DNA from: Callipepla californica brunnescens
Taxonomy: Eukaryota > Chordata > Aves > Galliformes > Odontophoridae
Length of the DNA stretch: 64,000 nt
Reading direction: 5' to 3'
NCBI GenBank assembly: GCA_023055505.1
Contig: JALIRH010000042.1
Location: 1,310,335-1,374,334 of the forward strand
This document shows, piece after piece, positions 39,101 to 48,590 of this stretch (positions within the stretch are counted from its first letter, which is position 1; every line of letters begins with the position of its first letter). The translations under genes were made by a program, and so were the position numbers. Below the pieces are notes generated by a model. That model ran no database searches. It saw only the letters and a program-made list of their open reading frames with translations, and had not been told where the DNA came from.

Positions 39101-42100
39101 GTGTGTATATGTAGTAGGCACTTAAAAGCATCTTTAGTTGTACATATATGTTTACATGTTCTCAGTATCTGTCAACTGGAAACAGCTCTCAGAGTATCAG
39201 CACATGCTTAATCCCAAGCTGAGCATGGGGAAACTCTAGAATTATCTCTCCTGAGCACAGGATGGAAGAAGGTAGATTTGAATTCCTGGCTAGCACAACT
39301 GTGGGGCTAAGGGCAAACAGCAAATTCAGCTTTGTTTAGTGTGTGGTGTGAGAAGCTCTTCCTGTAGCATGCCTTAAAATGGAAGTTCTGACTGAGGTAG
39401 CGGTTTAGTTGTGAGTCATGCAAGTGAAATGCCAAGCCTGTTCCTCAGGCAAGAGCAAATCCACAGTTTGGAAAGTGGTCTTACCCCTGAACCTCAGAGA
39501 ACTTTCTCTTTGCTAGCCATAAGCAACACAAAGAAATGGGAAGGTTTATCTCCTGTCTTCCTGAGTTCTCTCCTAAGTTGCCTGATAAGTAATTACAGGG
39601 ACTGAAGTGGAAACTAATATGAAGAAAACTGCCCAGGAAACATCTCTGTAATTACACTGCATTTGTTACCATGGAGATCTCAGAAAATGGCAGTTTGGGT
39701 GTTTGGCAGTTGAATATCAGGTTCGGCACCTTAAGTTGAAACTAATGTGTTTTCCAGTTCTCCTTTGACGGGGGCTGACATTTACTCCTGACCTACAAAC
39801 ATCTTTGTATATCTTTCCCTCAGTGAAAGCCACTGTATTATGAATATGTGTAAAAGCATTAGCTTAAAGAATGCTCGGTCCTGGGAAGTCACAAGATGCT
39901 GAACATTAAAAATCTAAAAAATACATAACATGAACTGCCAGCACAGTCAGCAGTGCTTATCCACTGTGACACATCTGGCAAAAAATTTATTAATTGCAAC
40001 TGTTTTTATCACTGTTAAGAAGAACGTGTATTTTTTTTTCCTCAGCATTAATCCCTGGCACAAGAAAGGGACCAGGGCATGATGAATGGAGGAAGAGGAG
40101 AAGAATTGCAATATCTGTGACGGCTATCTGGCTAAGACATAGGTGTCTGGACAGTGACGCATCGACAGCAAGCATGAGTCTGCTTTCTTCATTCAGGCTA
40201 CCCCTGCGTGGCAATGTTCTCTGCACTTGTCTATCCTCATTATTTAGTTGTTTCTTTATTTGCATTCATTGCAAAGTGTCATTTCCAGGGCTTTATATAG
40301 TCCAGGTCACGTGAGGCCTGATAGTAGAAAATGCCTGCAGCTCTGAACGTGATGTCAGATCTTAGTATATTTCACTTTATAATTAGGAACACTAAAAACT
40401 CTCATGAAAAGTTTGAGTAACCGGAGCTGAGAGGAGGGCTCACTGTGCCATCTAGTGTGCTCGGTGCGCAGCTCTGGTGTCCTCTCCTTGCAGGAAAGGA
40501 AGCTGCTTTTTCAAGCAGTAGACTGGCATGGCAGATCTCTGTATCCTCCATGCTGCCTACACAAATCCCAGACTAAAATTACAAGACACTACAAAGAGCC
40601 TTTGGTACTTAGGGTGGCATCCAGAGATAAAACTCAAACACAGTTATGGTGGTTTGATGGAAACTGTCACCCCACGTGAAGGCGGTTCATGTTTGCAAGT
40701 GAGGAAAGAGAATTCTTTGCTGTGGTTTCTTTTTGTCCCAGATAAAGCCTGTACTAATAGATGAATAAGGAAACTGTTGGGTAGAAGTATTTTCAGCAGC
40801 TTTATAGATGGGAAAAATGAATGCTATTCCTCTTAGCCCTGCACTTTTTGTACTACCAAGTTTTGAGCATAGCTAGTATCCTAGGTCTGTTCTTCCAAGT
40901 ATGGGGCTGCAGTGCCATCTCCCATGCTCTGTTCTTGTCTCTGGACTGCCGTTTGTTGGCAGTCTCATCCACAGATTGCTTCATTATCCTCTTAGAGCTT
41001 TTAGCCTGATGATCTACTACTTGCTGTTTTCTTTATGCCATTACATTTGTCCACAGGCAGAAAACTAATTTGGCCAGAAACCACAAGTCCATTCTGCAGC
41101 ACAATCCCACAAAGAGGTTCTCTAAGGTGTCTGAAAATTATTTTCAGACACTATACTATTCAACAATTGCAAAACATTAAGCTGTGAATGTCCAGATTAA
41201 GAAAGCAATGCCGTGTTGCCACTGGCTGCTGCATGTGGGCAGCATGTGTCATGAGATGTATCATGAGTCTGCAGGTCATGTATGCAAGATTTTTGGCATC
41301 TAAGTCTTGGACACTACTCCTTTTCATAAAGAATCACCTTAAAAAAGACATCAATCTGATATGATTTGTCTGATTCTGTGATTGTATCCTTTTTTGGCAA
41401 CTCTTCTCCAAGTCTTCAGACCATAATGCAGTGATAACAACATTACCCTTTAAAAGCTACCAGTGCCTCATATTTTGATTCTGGATGGGTTTTCCCAGTC
41501 TTCTTCCTTCCAGAAGCACTCAGTTTTTTTCCCTGGACAAAGTATGGGTTCACAGGAACATCATGCAACACCTATACCTTCCCTAGACACTTTCAGATTT
41601 TTCTTTGTATGGACTGCCAGGCAAGTGGTAGAACACAGATGTAGCAGTACACCACATTTCCAGCCCCAAGTTCCACAGAAATAAGCCCTCTATTGTTGGA
41701 TTTTTTGCCTTATGTTCCTCACTAAGGTGGTTCATGGTGATATCATGTGTGTTCTTCCTGGACTAAGCTGCTCTAGAGAAAGGAGACTTGGGAGGTGGAA
41801 GTCTTTTCATTTGTCTCTATGAGATTTTCCAAGAATTCTGAAGAAGTCATTGGTTTCATTTTGTGGTGAGAGCATCTTTTCCGTGTAGCAGATGTTCTTT
41901 GTGAAAGCCAGAGACCACTGTTACTTAAAGATACATGTTTTTGACGAAATAGGCATCACACTTTGAGAAGAGAAACCTTAAATTCTGACCTTGATTTTCC
42001 CTAGGACTGTATGTGTTGGTGGGAGCAGGGGCTCTCATGACCACAGTTGGATTCTTTGGGTGCTGTGGAGCAGCGCGGGAGTCTCAGTTCTTACTCGGTG

Positions 42101-45100
42101 CAGTAAGTAAAATGTTTCAAGGGCCTGGAGGTGATGTGAAATGATTCAGAAGCATGTATCTTTTGTCATTATGGAAGGATCTTTGCTGTCCAAGATCTGG
42201 AATGTCCTATGTCCTTTTACTAGCTAATCTATCAACTATGGCCACTGTGTTAACGCATAGCTTCCATATATCGCCTCCTGTAACGCATTCCCTTGTCATT
42301 CCTGAAACTGCCATCTGAGCCACACTTTGCCATTTCCACCTTTGTTTTCATAGTACAAGAAGCTTGACTTGATGCTCTTATCACTGACCCTGTTCATCTG
42401 CTTTCTCTGTCATTGTGCGGGCTGTTGAGATCTGGACAAGGATTGAGTGGCAATACATGTAAAGCACATGAGGCAGAGGAAACTAACATAAGGTTCTCTT
42501 CTACATTTGCAGTTCTTTGCTTGTTTGTTGGTGATATTTGCAGCTGAGATCACTGCTGGAGTATTTGCATTTATAGGCAAGAAAGTGGTGAGTACCAGTC
42601 TGCTTCTAAGATTATAATGGGGCAGCTCAGGATTCTTAAGGCTGACTGGCCTACAGGCTGGCTCATATTCAGGAAAGCTTTCCAGAACACTTTTTCCTAG
42701 CAAGGCTCTTTAATAATCTTGTCTGGAGTAAATGAGAGCTTGTGTTATCACAAGTCCAACTTCAGAAATGGGGTGCTGATTTTGCCACCCCTCCTCGATA
42801 AAGACTATCTGTGCTGTTGAAGGAACATCCAGTAAAACTACATGATAAAGAGTGTATTTCTTGGGAGAAGGCAAATGAATTCAAGCACTGAATTTATCCA
42901 ACTAAGAACTGTTAAGCCAAAATGCAGAATTCAGCAGAGTCTGACCCATGCAGGGTACCTCTCAGTGCCATCAGGCCACAAAACCTCCTATCTTTCCTAT
43001 CATGTCTACTTCAGTTTGCCAGGAACTATTTTCTGCTCTGGAGGTTGATAACTCAAGCTGGAAATCTGCACTGGATTGAGAGTAAGACTTATCTGCCTCT
43101 CACTTGGCAAGTCTGATTTCTGCAGGCAATACAGGAAGCCCAGAAAATCTATGAAGACATTTATGATGAATACATGAAAAACCCGGGGAAGGTCAACAGA
43201 ACTATCTATCACTACCACTTGGCTGTGAGTAGTCATCCTGAGCTTCAATACCTTGTATTACTGCTCTACTGTCATATTACCATTTAAAATTCAGAATGTC
43301 TCCCATGAAGGTTGGGAAGGATAGAACTGAGTGCTGCTTAAAATGGAGTCAGAGGCTCATGGCTCTGTTTTCTCATGGCTGTATCACGGTTTTGGGTTTT
43401 AGACCCCAAGTGATTCCTGCCTTTGAAAGTAAGAGTGGCCAGGCTTTTCTATTTGAGCTAATGCTTCTGGTCTTTATTGTGCAGAAGATATGTGTGCTGT
43501 GGACATTTTTTTATTTTAAAATCAAGGTATAAATAAAGCAAAATGCAGAGAGAAATAGAGAAGTGAAAAATCTGCATTTTTTTTTCAGAGGAAAAAACTC
43601 CCCAGTGTCCTAGGAACTACAGTATTACCAACAGCAAGTTCAGTGACTGAACTCAGTCTGAACCAAGTAGAGAAAAAACAAAAAGAATATAATGCATGAC
43701 TCAATTCAGGCCACCCAAAGAGTCAGTGTCTGAATCAGAATCAGGACCTGTGACTTGGGAATGTCACTTGTGTCTGTCACCCTGGATCTACACTGCCTCC
43801 CATGGAGATCCAGCCCTAGCTTACAGCATTCTCACGTTCTTTAGAATAAACATTTCACAACCTCAGACCTTTTTGTCCTTCTTTCATGGCTGTTATTTCT
43901 AAGCTGAAGAAGAATTTCAAGCATTTTGTGGGAGAAAGGCAAACAGGAAAAGCAAGCCCTCTGAAACACTGACTTATTAGGGTCTGCAAACCTAGCACTA
44001 TGTCACAATTCTGACATTCTTTGTTGTATCTTTTGTGCACTGTTCACGATCTTAGATGTGTTATTAGAACTTTCTTCATTTAAAAATACCCATTTCTTGG
44101 AATCCAGGGGTCTTCTTGTCCAAAATCCACATGTTTGTTTTGTTAATAAGATACTTGCAGAAAAATTTGTTAACACAAATTTGTCTGTTTGGCCGATGCA
44201 GTTGGAACTCTTAGCAGAGGTACACTGAATGAATTTATGACTTGATCGGTATTGTTTCTTCTTCTTTTTTTAGTTATTCATTGTTATCAGTTGACTCACG
44301 GTCTGTGATTTTTCCTTGACTCCTTTGACTCTCTTCCTCTCTTATTTAGCTCCAATGCTGTGGTAAAGATAATTTGGAACAACAAATGGGATTACCTTGT
44401 CCAGAGAAAATGAAGGTGCCAAAGGCAAGTGTTCTCTGTTCTGGTTGTTCTGATAACTTTTTCATGTCAATCTAGAATTGCAGTCACTCTATATGTAAAA
44501 GAAAGAATGTCCTTTTCACCTTGCAAATCCCAGCATGGTATTTCCATATGAAATATAACTAAGGAGAAGCAGAAGTAAGCCCTAAGTTCTAAAGCCTGCC
44601 TCCAGCATCCCATGATAGCTATGACAGTATCACACAACCTGGGAATCAAGACGGGAGGGATACCATAGAATCACAGAATGCCTTGGGTTGGAAGGGGCCC
44701 CAAGGATCATCACACTCCAACCCCCTGACACAGGCAGGGCCACCAACCTCCAGATCTGGTATTAGACCAGGTTGCCAGGGCTCCCTCCAACCTGGTCTTG
44801 AGTCCTAAATGGAAGGCTCCTTAAAAGCTGCATTTTATCAGCAGTCTTAGTCGTGTACAGAGACTCCTGAATAGATGCTCTGTTGTTACTAAGGATACTT
44901 TTATTTCTCTTTTGGGGGGAGTCTGCCTATGAGTGCTTTATCAGTCTGAAGGGATAGGCTTCTTGGTTTAGCATAGTCTATCACAGAAAGGGTTTGGACC
45001 CTACCTGTGCAACCTGGTCTAAGGAGCTGCTTTGGCAGGGGGGTTGAACTCAGTGATCTCCAGAGATCCCTTCCAGCCCCTACAATTCTGTGATTCTGTG

Positions 45101-46267
45101 ATTAAACTGAGGAAAAACTGATCATGAGAAGATTAATTGTATGTGTCAGCATGGGCAGACAACAGGTAAATAACAGCATGTGCAGGTACTCACAATATGC
45201 TGTGAGAACTGTCCAACAAAACACAAAGCACAGATGCAAGAGTTAGGGCAGTGGCTGCAATAATCCTTTCTGTGCTCATCTGCTGTTCAGTGAGAAGAGC
45301 TGGCAGAGTTGTTCAGCGTGTGTTTTTCTAGGAGTGAAAATCTTTATGTTTTGTTTTTAATAGAACTGCCTGGTTGAAATCCATAACGTAATCGATGCCA
45401 GTCTGCATTTAGTTGGAATTGTTGGAATTGCTATTGCTGGCACCACAGTGAGTAAAACCACGTTCTTTATTTGCTATTTGGGCCCAATACCCCACCCTTT
45501 ACTCATAGCTCTGTTTTGCAGCAACTGGTGAGATTTCTCAAAAGTGAAACTGCTCTCAGTGTCCCCTCTCTGGGAACTGGTGACATCTGCACCAATAGAC
45601 TTAGATGACTTTGTTTTACCAGTTATTTTTTTGTGAAGACAAAGATCTAAAGAGTCTAATGGTAATCTCATTCTGTTGTGATAGTAGGAAAGTGGTGTTC
45701 ACATGAGCTGAATGGAAAACCAAAAGGCCACAGTGGCATTTCAGCTATTCCAAAACAACTGCAGAGGTGAAAGTGCTATGGCCTTAGAGGATCCACTCTT
45801 TAGGTTTCACATACGGAATAGAAAGGTTGAATCCTTTCTGCAGAAAACAGCTTTTCAGGAGAATGCTATCTGTAGCATTAGTTCAACGTGAAGGACATAA
45901 TATCAAGTCACAATTAACTATGTTAGTGCAATTTCTGTTAGTGCTATTAACATCTGGGGGCTGTTACGCTGGCCTTACCATTTAGAATAAGGAACAGTGA
46001 AACCAGTGTGGGCACAAAATCTTCGCTTTGAGTATCAGTGAAAACTCTCCTCTGTTAATTGTCTGATGTCCTGAGGTTTGTAGATAGAAGCAGTCACTTG
46101 CTACTCTGAAATAAAAGCATTCAGATTGCAGCCCGTTCAATGCAGTCTATTTTACAATTGTTTTGTAAGTGGATCCCTAAGCTGCATTCCTTCTCTTCCA
46201 GATCTTTGGCATGATATTCAGCATGGTTCTCTGCTGTGCTATCCGTAACACGAGAGAAATGATCTGA
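29883..46267 (+). CDS. TSPAN2: Tetraspanin-2, eight coding exons, 222 aa
   Basis: The spliced coding sequence joins 29883-29951, 32544-32646, 42005-42102, 42513-42587, 43126-43224, 44350-44424, 45364-45447 and 46202-46267: 669 bases, in frame to TGA. TSPAN2 is a four-pass membrane scaffold that organises partner receptors in tetraspanin microdomains, known in oligodendrocytes and smooth muscle. Visible: TM1 about residues 11-36, TM2 about 59-80, TM3 about 87-112, the large extracellular loop with CCG at 151-153 and cysteines 165 and 175, a sequon at N139, and TM4 about 184-213 ending in membrane-proximal cysteines. The ending NTREMI resembles the mammalian protein, which is 221 aa. The intron after exon 6 appears to use a GC donor. 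The 3' UTR end is uncertain: AATAAA motifs occur at 47812, 48683 and 49785. The gene converges on TSHB. Confidence 0.96.
29952..32543 (+). other. TSPAN2: TSPAN2 intron 1
   Basis: The first ~240 bases belong to the CpG island. A poly-A run lies at about 30661-30677 and a minus-strand CR1 remnant at 31312-31550. Nothing else was recognised. Confidence 0.8.
31312..31550 (-). mobile_element. Diverged CR1 LINE fragment in TSPAN2 intron 1
   Basis: Plus-strand phrases cgtagaatcctagaatacc, agcttggggctgtaaccact, gcagcttcctgctgtcccct and caccagagagcagaggtcag match a reversed CR1 3' region of the older types. Divergence is high and internal segments appear deleted. Confidence 0.65.
32544..32646 (+). 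CDS. TSPAN2: TSPAN2 coding exon 2
   Basis: Acceptor ttttccag at 32543, donor TAG/GTAAGT at 32647. It encodes the rest of TM1 and the small extracellular loop ([15 protein letters not shown]), closely similar to mammalian TSPAN2. It ends in phase 1 within the glycine codon 58. Confidence 0.96.
32813..32892 (+). repeat. 41-bp tandem duplication
   Basis: Two units starting at 32813 and 32854 share ttgttatcaatttccttagg and cctaactgaa, differing at one position inside the core. It lies shortly after TSPAN2 exon 2. A polymorphic length difference is possible. Confidence 0.93.
35783..35801 (+). repeat. (TAA)n microsatellite
   Basis: About six uninterrupted TAA units within TSPAN2 intron 2. Confidence 0.95.
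38395..39062 (+). mobile_element. CR1 LINE fragment with the ORF2 tail and 3' UTR
   Basis: It reads ggtggatgaaaagctcaaca, gtgatggaccccatctggag and gtggccttcctgtacttata, coding for the end of the CR1 reverse-transcriptase ORF. This is followed by the 3' region (ggttggaacaagatggtcg) and ggtcctttccaacccaaacc plus attctatg. It is about 670 bp, 5'-truncated and frame-broken. Confidence 0.92.
41127..41151. repeat. 25-bp perfect palindrome
   Basis: Arms GTGTCTGAAAAT and ATTTTCAGACAC are exactly complementary around a single central T. It lies in TSPAN2 intron 2, about 850 bases before exon 3. Function unknown. Confidence 0.95.
42005..42102 (+). CDS. TSPAN2: TSPAN2 coding exon 3
   Basis: It follows a 9.4-kb intron. 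Acceptor ttttccctag, donor GCA/GTAAGT. It encodes TM2 and the short inner loop with [13 protein letters not shown], a tetraspanin signature. Confidence 0.96.
42513..42587 (+). CDS. TSPAN2: TSPAN2 coding exon 4
   Basis: Acceptor catttgcag, donor GTG/GTGAGT. 25 residues making up most of TM3 ([20 protein letters not shown]). Phase 0 on both sides. Confidence 0.95.
42588..44349 (+). other. TSPAN2: TSPAN2 introns 4 and 5
   Basis: Apart from coding exon 5 (43126-43224) the interval is plain intron with no recognised repeat. The short intron 3 (42103-42512) is likewise featureless. Confidence 0.75.
43126..43224 (+). CDS. TSPAN2: TSPAN2 coding exon 5
   Basis: Acceptor tttctgcag, donor GCT/GTGAGT. 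33 residues of the large extracellular loop with the N-glycosylation sequon NRT at 139-141. Confidence 0.94.
44350..44424 (+). CDS. TSPAN2: TSPAN2 coding exon 6 with a probable GC donor
   Basis: It encodes LQCCGKDN and the PC motif of the large loop. The donor that keeps the family length is AAG/GCAAGT at 44425. The only nearby GT (AAG/GTGCCA at 44416) would drop three residues. See the separate finding. Confidence 0.88.
44664..44806 (-). mobile_element. CR1 LINE 3' fragment in TSPAN2 intron 6
   Basis: The plus strand opens catagaatcacagaatgcct and continues ggttggaaggggccccaagg and ccaacctccagatctggt. It is a reversed CR1 3' end of about 140 bp. Confidence 0.93.
44995..45103 (+). mobile_element. 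CR1-F type LINE 3' fragment in TSPAN2 intron 6
   Basis: It contains tgcaacctggtctaaggagc, gatcccttccagcccctac and two ATTCTGTG octamers at the end. It is opposite in orientation to the CR1 about 190 bp upstream. Confidence 0.93.
45364..45447 (+). CDS. TSPAN2: TSPAN2 coding exon 7
   Basis: Acceptor ttttaatag, donor ACA/GTGAGT. It opens [20 protein letters not shown], giving the last loop cysteine (175) and the start of TM4. Confidence 0.95.
45448..46201 (+). other. TSPAN2: TSPAN2 intron 7
   Basis: About 750 bases of plain intron. No repeat or extra exon recognised. Confidence 0.75.
46202..46267 (+). CDS. TSPAN2: TSPAN2 terminal coding exon 8
   Basis: Acceptor ctcttccag. It encodes the end of TM4 and the C-tail ([20 protein letters not shown] plus I) and ends in TGA at 46265-46267. 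Confidence 0.96.
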   Translation: MFGMIFSMVLCCAIRNTREMI

Positions 46268-46869
46268 AACTGTCACTGCACAACTGCGTCCAGAAGCTTT
46301 ACAAGAAGCGCTCTTCTACCCAGCTTAATAATTGTAATGTATTTAATTAGTGTTTTAACATACTGAGAGGAAAATATCCCATTAGGTGTGGAGATGAATT
46401 GTATTAGTTACAGTAAAACTGAAGTGAACAAAAAAGGGTTTTTAAATGTCCTTTTTAATGCAAAGAGCCAAGATGGCATCTAAGACTAATTTGATTTTTA
46501 ATGTTTATGTGCAATTAAGAGCTTACATATCTATAGGCATCGTGTAAGTACATGCATTTCTCTCATTACAGATATGTATGCACATTAGCAAGTATCTGTG
46601 CATGTAGTACCTTATGTTGGTAAGTATGCGCAAATGGGATATGTTGTGTGTCCACATTTGCATGCATATTTTTCCACTCTCACTATGCAAGAGTGCACAC
46701 ACACCCATAGGTTGCTTGAAACACTTTCATACGGAGCCCCTGTTTGCCAGGAACTGGCAGAGGAACAAATGCCATTTCAGAAACACCCAAGATCCATTTT
46801 GTAATGATTCCATCCGAACCCCAGAGAGACTAAATGAATTATTTTTCTTTAATGACTTTATTTTTAAAA
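46268..46869 (+). other. TSPAN2: TSPAN2 3' UTR, extent uncertain
   Basis: AT-rich sequence directly after the stop. No canonical AATAAA within 600 bases, so the mRNA either uses a variant signal or reads through the CR1 at 46880 to AATAAA motifs at 47812, 48683 or 49785. Confidence 0.45.
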
Positions 46870-46879
46870 AGGGGTCTGC

Positions 46880-47029
46880 TCCAGCATGCTCCTTCCTGGG
46901 AGATCTTCCAAAGCCCCCTGGATGTGGTCCTGGGCACGCTGCCCTGCGTGGCCCTGCTTGAGCATGGTGCTTGGACCAGAGGGACCCAGAGGTCCCTTCC
47001 AACCTCAACCGTTCTGTGACTCTGTGACG
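46880..47029 (+). mobile_element. CR1 LINE 3' fragment
   Basis: It contains cctggatgtggtcctgggca, tgcttggaccagagggacc, and aggtcccttccaacctcaac followed by gttctgtgactctgtga. It probably lies within or just beyond the TSPAN2 3' UTR. Confidence 0.92.
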
Positions 47030-48369
47030 TCACTGACATGCACAGACTGGAGTTTTGTTTTTGTTTAAGTCCAGATGCGTTTTCATGCAAGTACAGAGAG
47101 CTGTGTGGGAGGAAACAGTCCAAGGAGACCTGGGCTAAATGAAGAGAGGGGAAGAGGTAGGAAGCTGCCAAGATACGGTCATTTGGGAGCAATGGTAACG
47201 CACAGTGTGGTGAAGCTTCCCAAGCTAGCCAAACCAAAACCAAACCAAACAACCACAACCTCTATGTGTTAAAGGGGCCACTAAAATCTTCACTCAGAAG
47301 TCCCTTTATGCTGTAAGACTCTATGATCTCTAATGCTGGTGCAGGAGTAGAACGTACGTTAAGAAAAGCAACAGCTTTGTCAGATACCCTGTAGAACCTG
47401 GCAGGTCCATAGAATCCAACTGAGGAGAAAATAATGGTCAGGGAAAAACACACAGCACTTTAATATCCTCTGGTTTTGCTTCTGTGACTATCACAGCTTC
47501 CTGGGGGCTCCTACCTCAACCTCCCACCCCTTCCTGCAGGTGTAAGGCAGACAAGAAAGATGGGACTTCTTTTTTAAAAAAGAAAAATATATATATTAAA
47601 AAAAAAAAAAAAGAGCCATAAAGTAAATTTTCTTACTGGCATTTGTAGATTGCATGTCAGGTATAAAAAAATATTGTTCTTGAAATACCTCAGGGCTTGC
47701 ATTTGCATTGTTTGTTTCTATATTGTTATTTTTATATTCTTCATACTTATTTATGAGAGTGTTCCTTTTAAAGCAGCCTAGAAGGGAGAAAGCTTATTCC
47801 CAGAAAGAGCAAATAAACTACAGCAAGGGCTCAGAATCTCTTAATTTTTGGCTTACCCCAGTTAACTTAGCATTTCAAAGAGTAACTTCCTGCTAGCACT
47901 GCCCACGTAGCAGCACTGCCACTTTAATTACTACTAGCTCAGAAGTCTTATGCAGTAGTTCCCTTTTAAAAGAATAGCTATAACAGACTTCAGTTACGTC
48001 AAGCATCTCAGTGAAATGGTCCGTGATGCCTAACGAGGCTTAGCATTTACAAGTCATTTATCTCACTAAAACATGATGGCACTTCAGGTAATGTGTGTAG
48101 TCCAGCACACGTTGTTTGTGTGTATTATCCATCCCTCATGATGTTTTTCTCTAATTTCCAACAGAAACTCCAACTTCTGTCACTTATCTGTTACTTCAGT
48201 ACTGGCAGTGGTGCTGCTGTTCCGTGTTTCCCACTTAGCTGACACATCTTGCTGTCTTGTACATGGATGTTGCTTTCCAAATTGTTCTGCCACAGGCTGT
48301 GACTGCCCGGTGACATTGATGCAGTTGTGGTCTTGTAGGGGAACCCTTATGTTGGGGCTTGAACTGGTG
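47030..48369. other. Region between TSPAN2 and TSHB
   Basis: An A-rich tract with TATATA lies near 47570-47613, and AATAAA at 47812-47817 may serve TSPAN2. No gene recognised. Confidence 0.45.
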
Positions 48370-48590
48370 ATTGAGCAGCTGGTGAAGGGGTGAAGGAGCA
48401 CACTGTTTGCACCTGTGCTCTCCCAAGTGCCCAGAAGGGGTGGACCCAATGCAGACCCACCCTGGGCTCATATAAGGGGCAGCCACTGAAGGGAGAGATT
48501 CTCTTGGACCTATGCTGCTTCCTGAGATGGAGCACTGCACACCCAGAGAGCCCCTTCACCAGCTGGGTGAGTTCAGTGCTTCTTGTTATA
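48370..48590 (+). repeat. Unclassified interspersed element, copy B (LTR-promoter-like)
   Basis: Diverged relative of 14041-14260, same orientation. Shared blocks: cacctgtg, ccagaaggggtgga, TATA-like catataaggg, gccactgaaggg, a gattctc stretch and a donor-like gggtgag. This copy has the better TATA box. The family could not be named. Confidence 0.45.

Larger units (their letters stand above)
32647..42004 (+). other. TSPAN2: TSPAN2 intron 2 (9.4 kb)
   Basis: It holds a 41-bp tandem duplication (32813-32892), an AAT trinucleotide run (35783-35801), a short CA run (35957-35969), a plus-strand CR1 (38395-39062) and a 25-bp palindrome (41127-41151). No additional exon was recognised. Confidence 0.75.
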
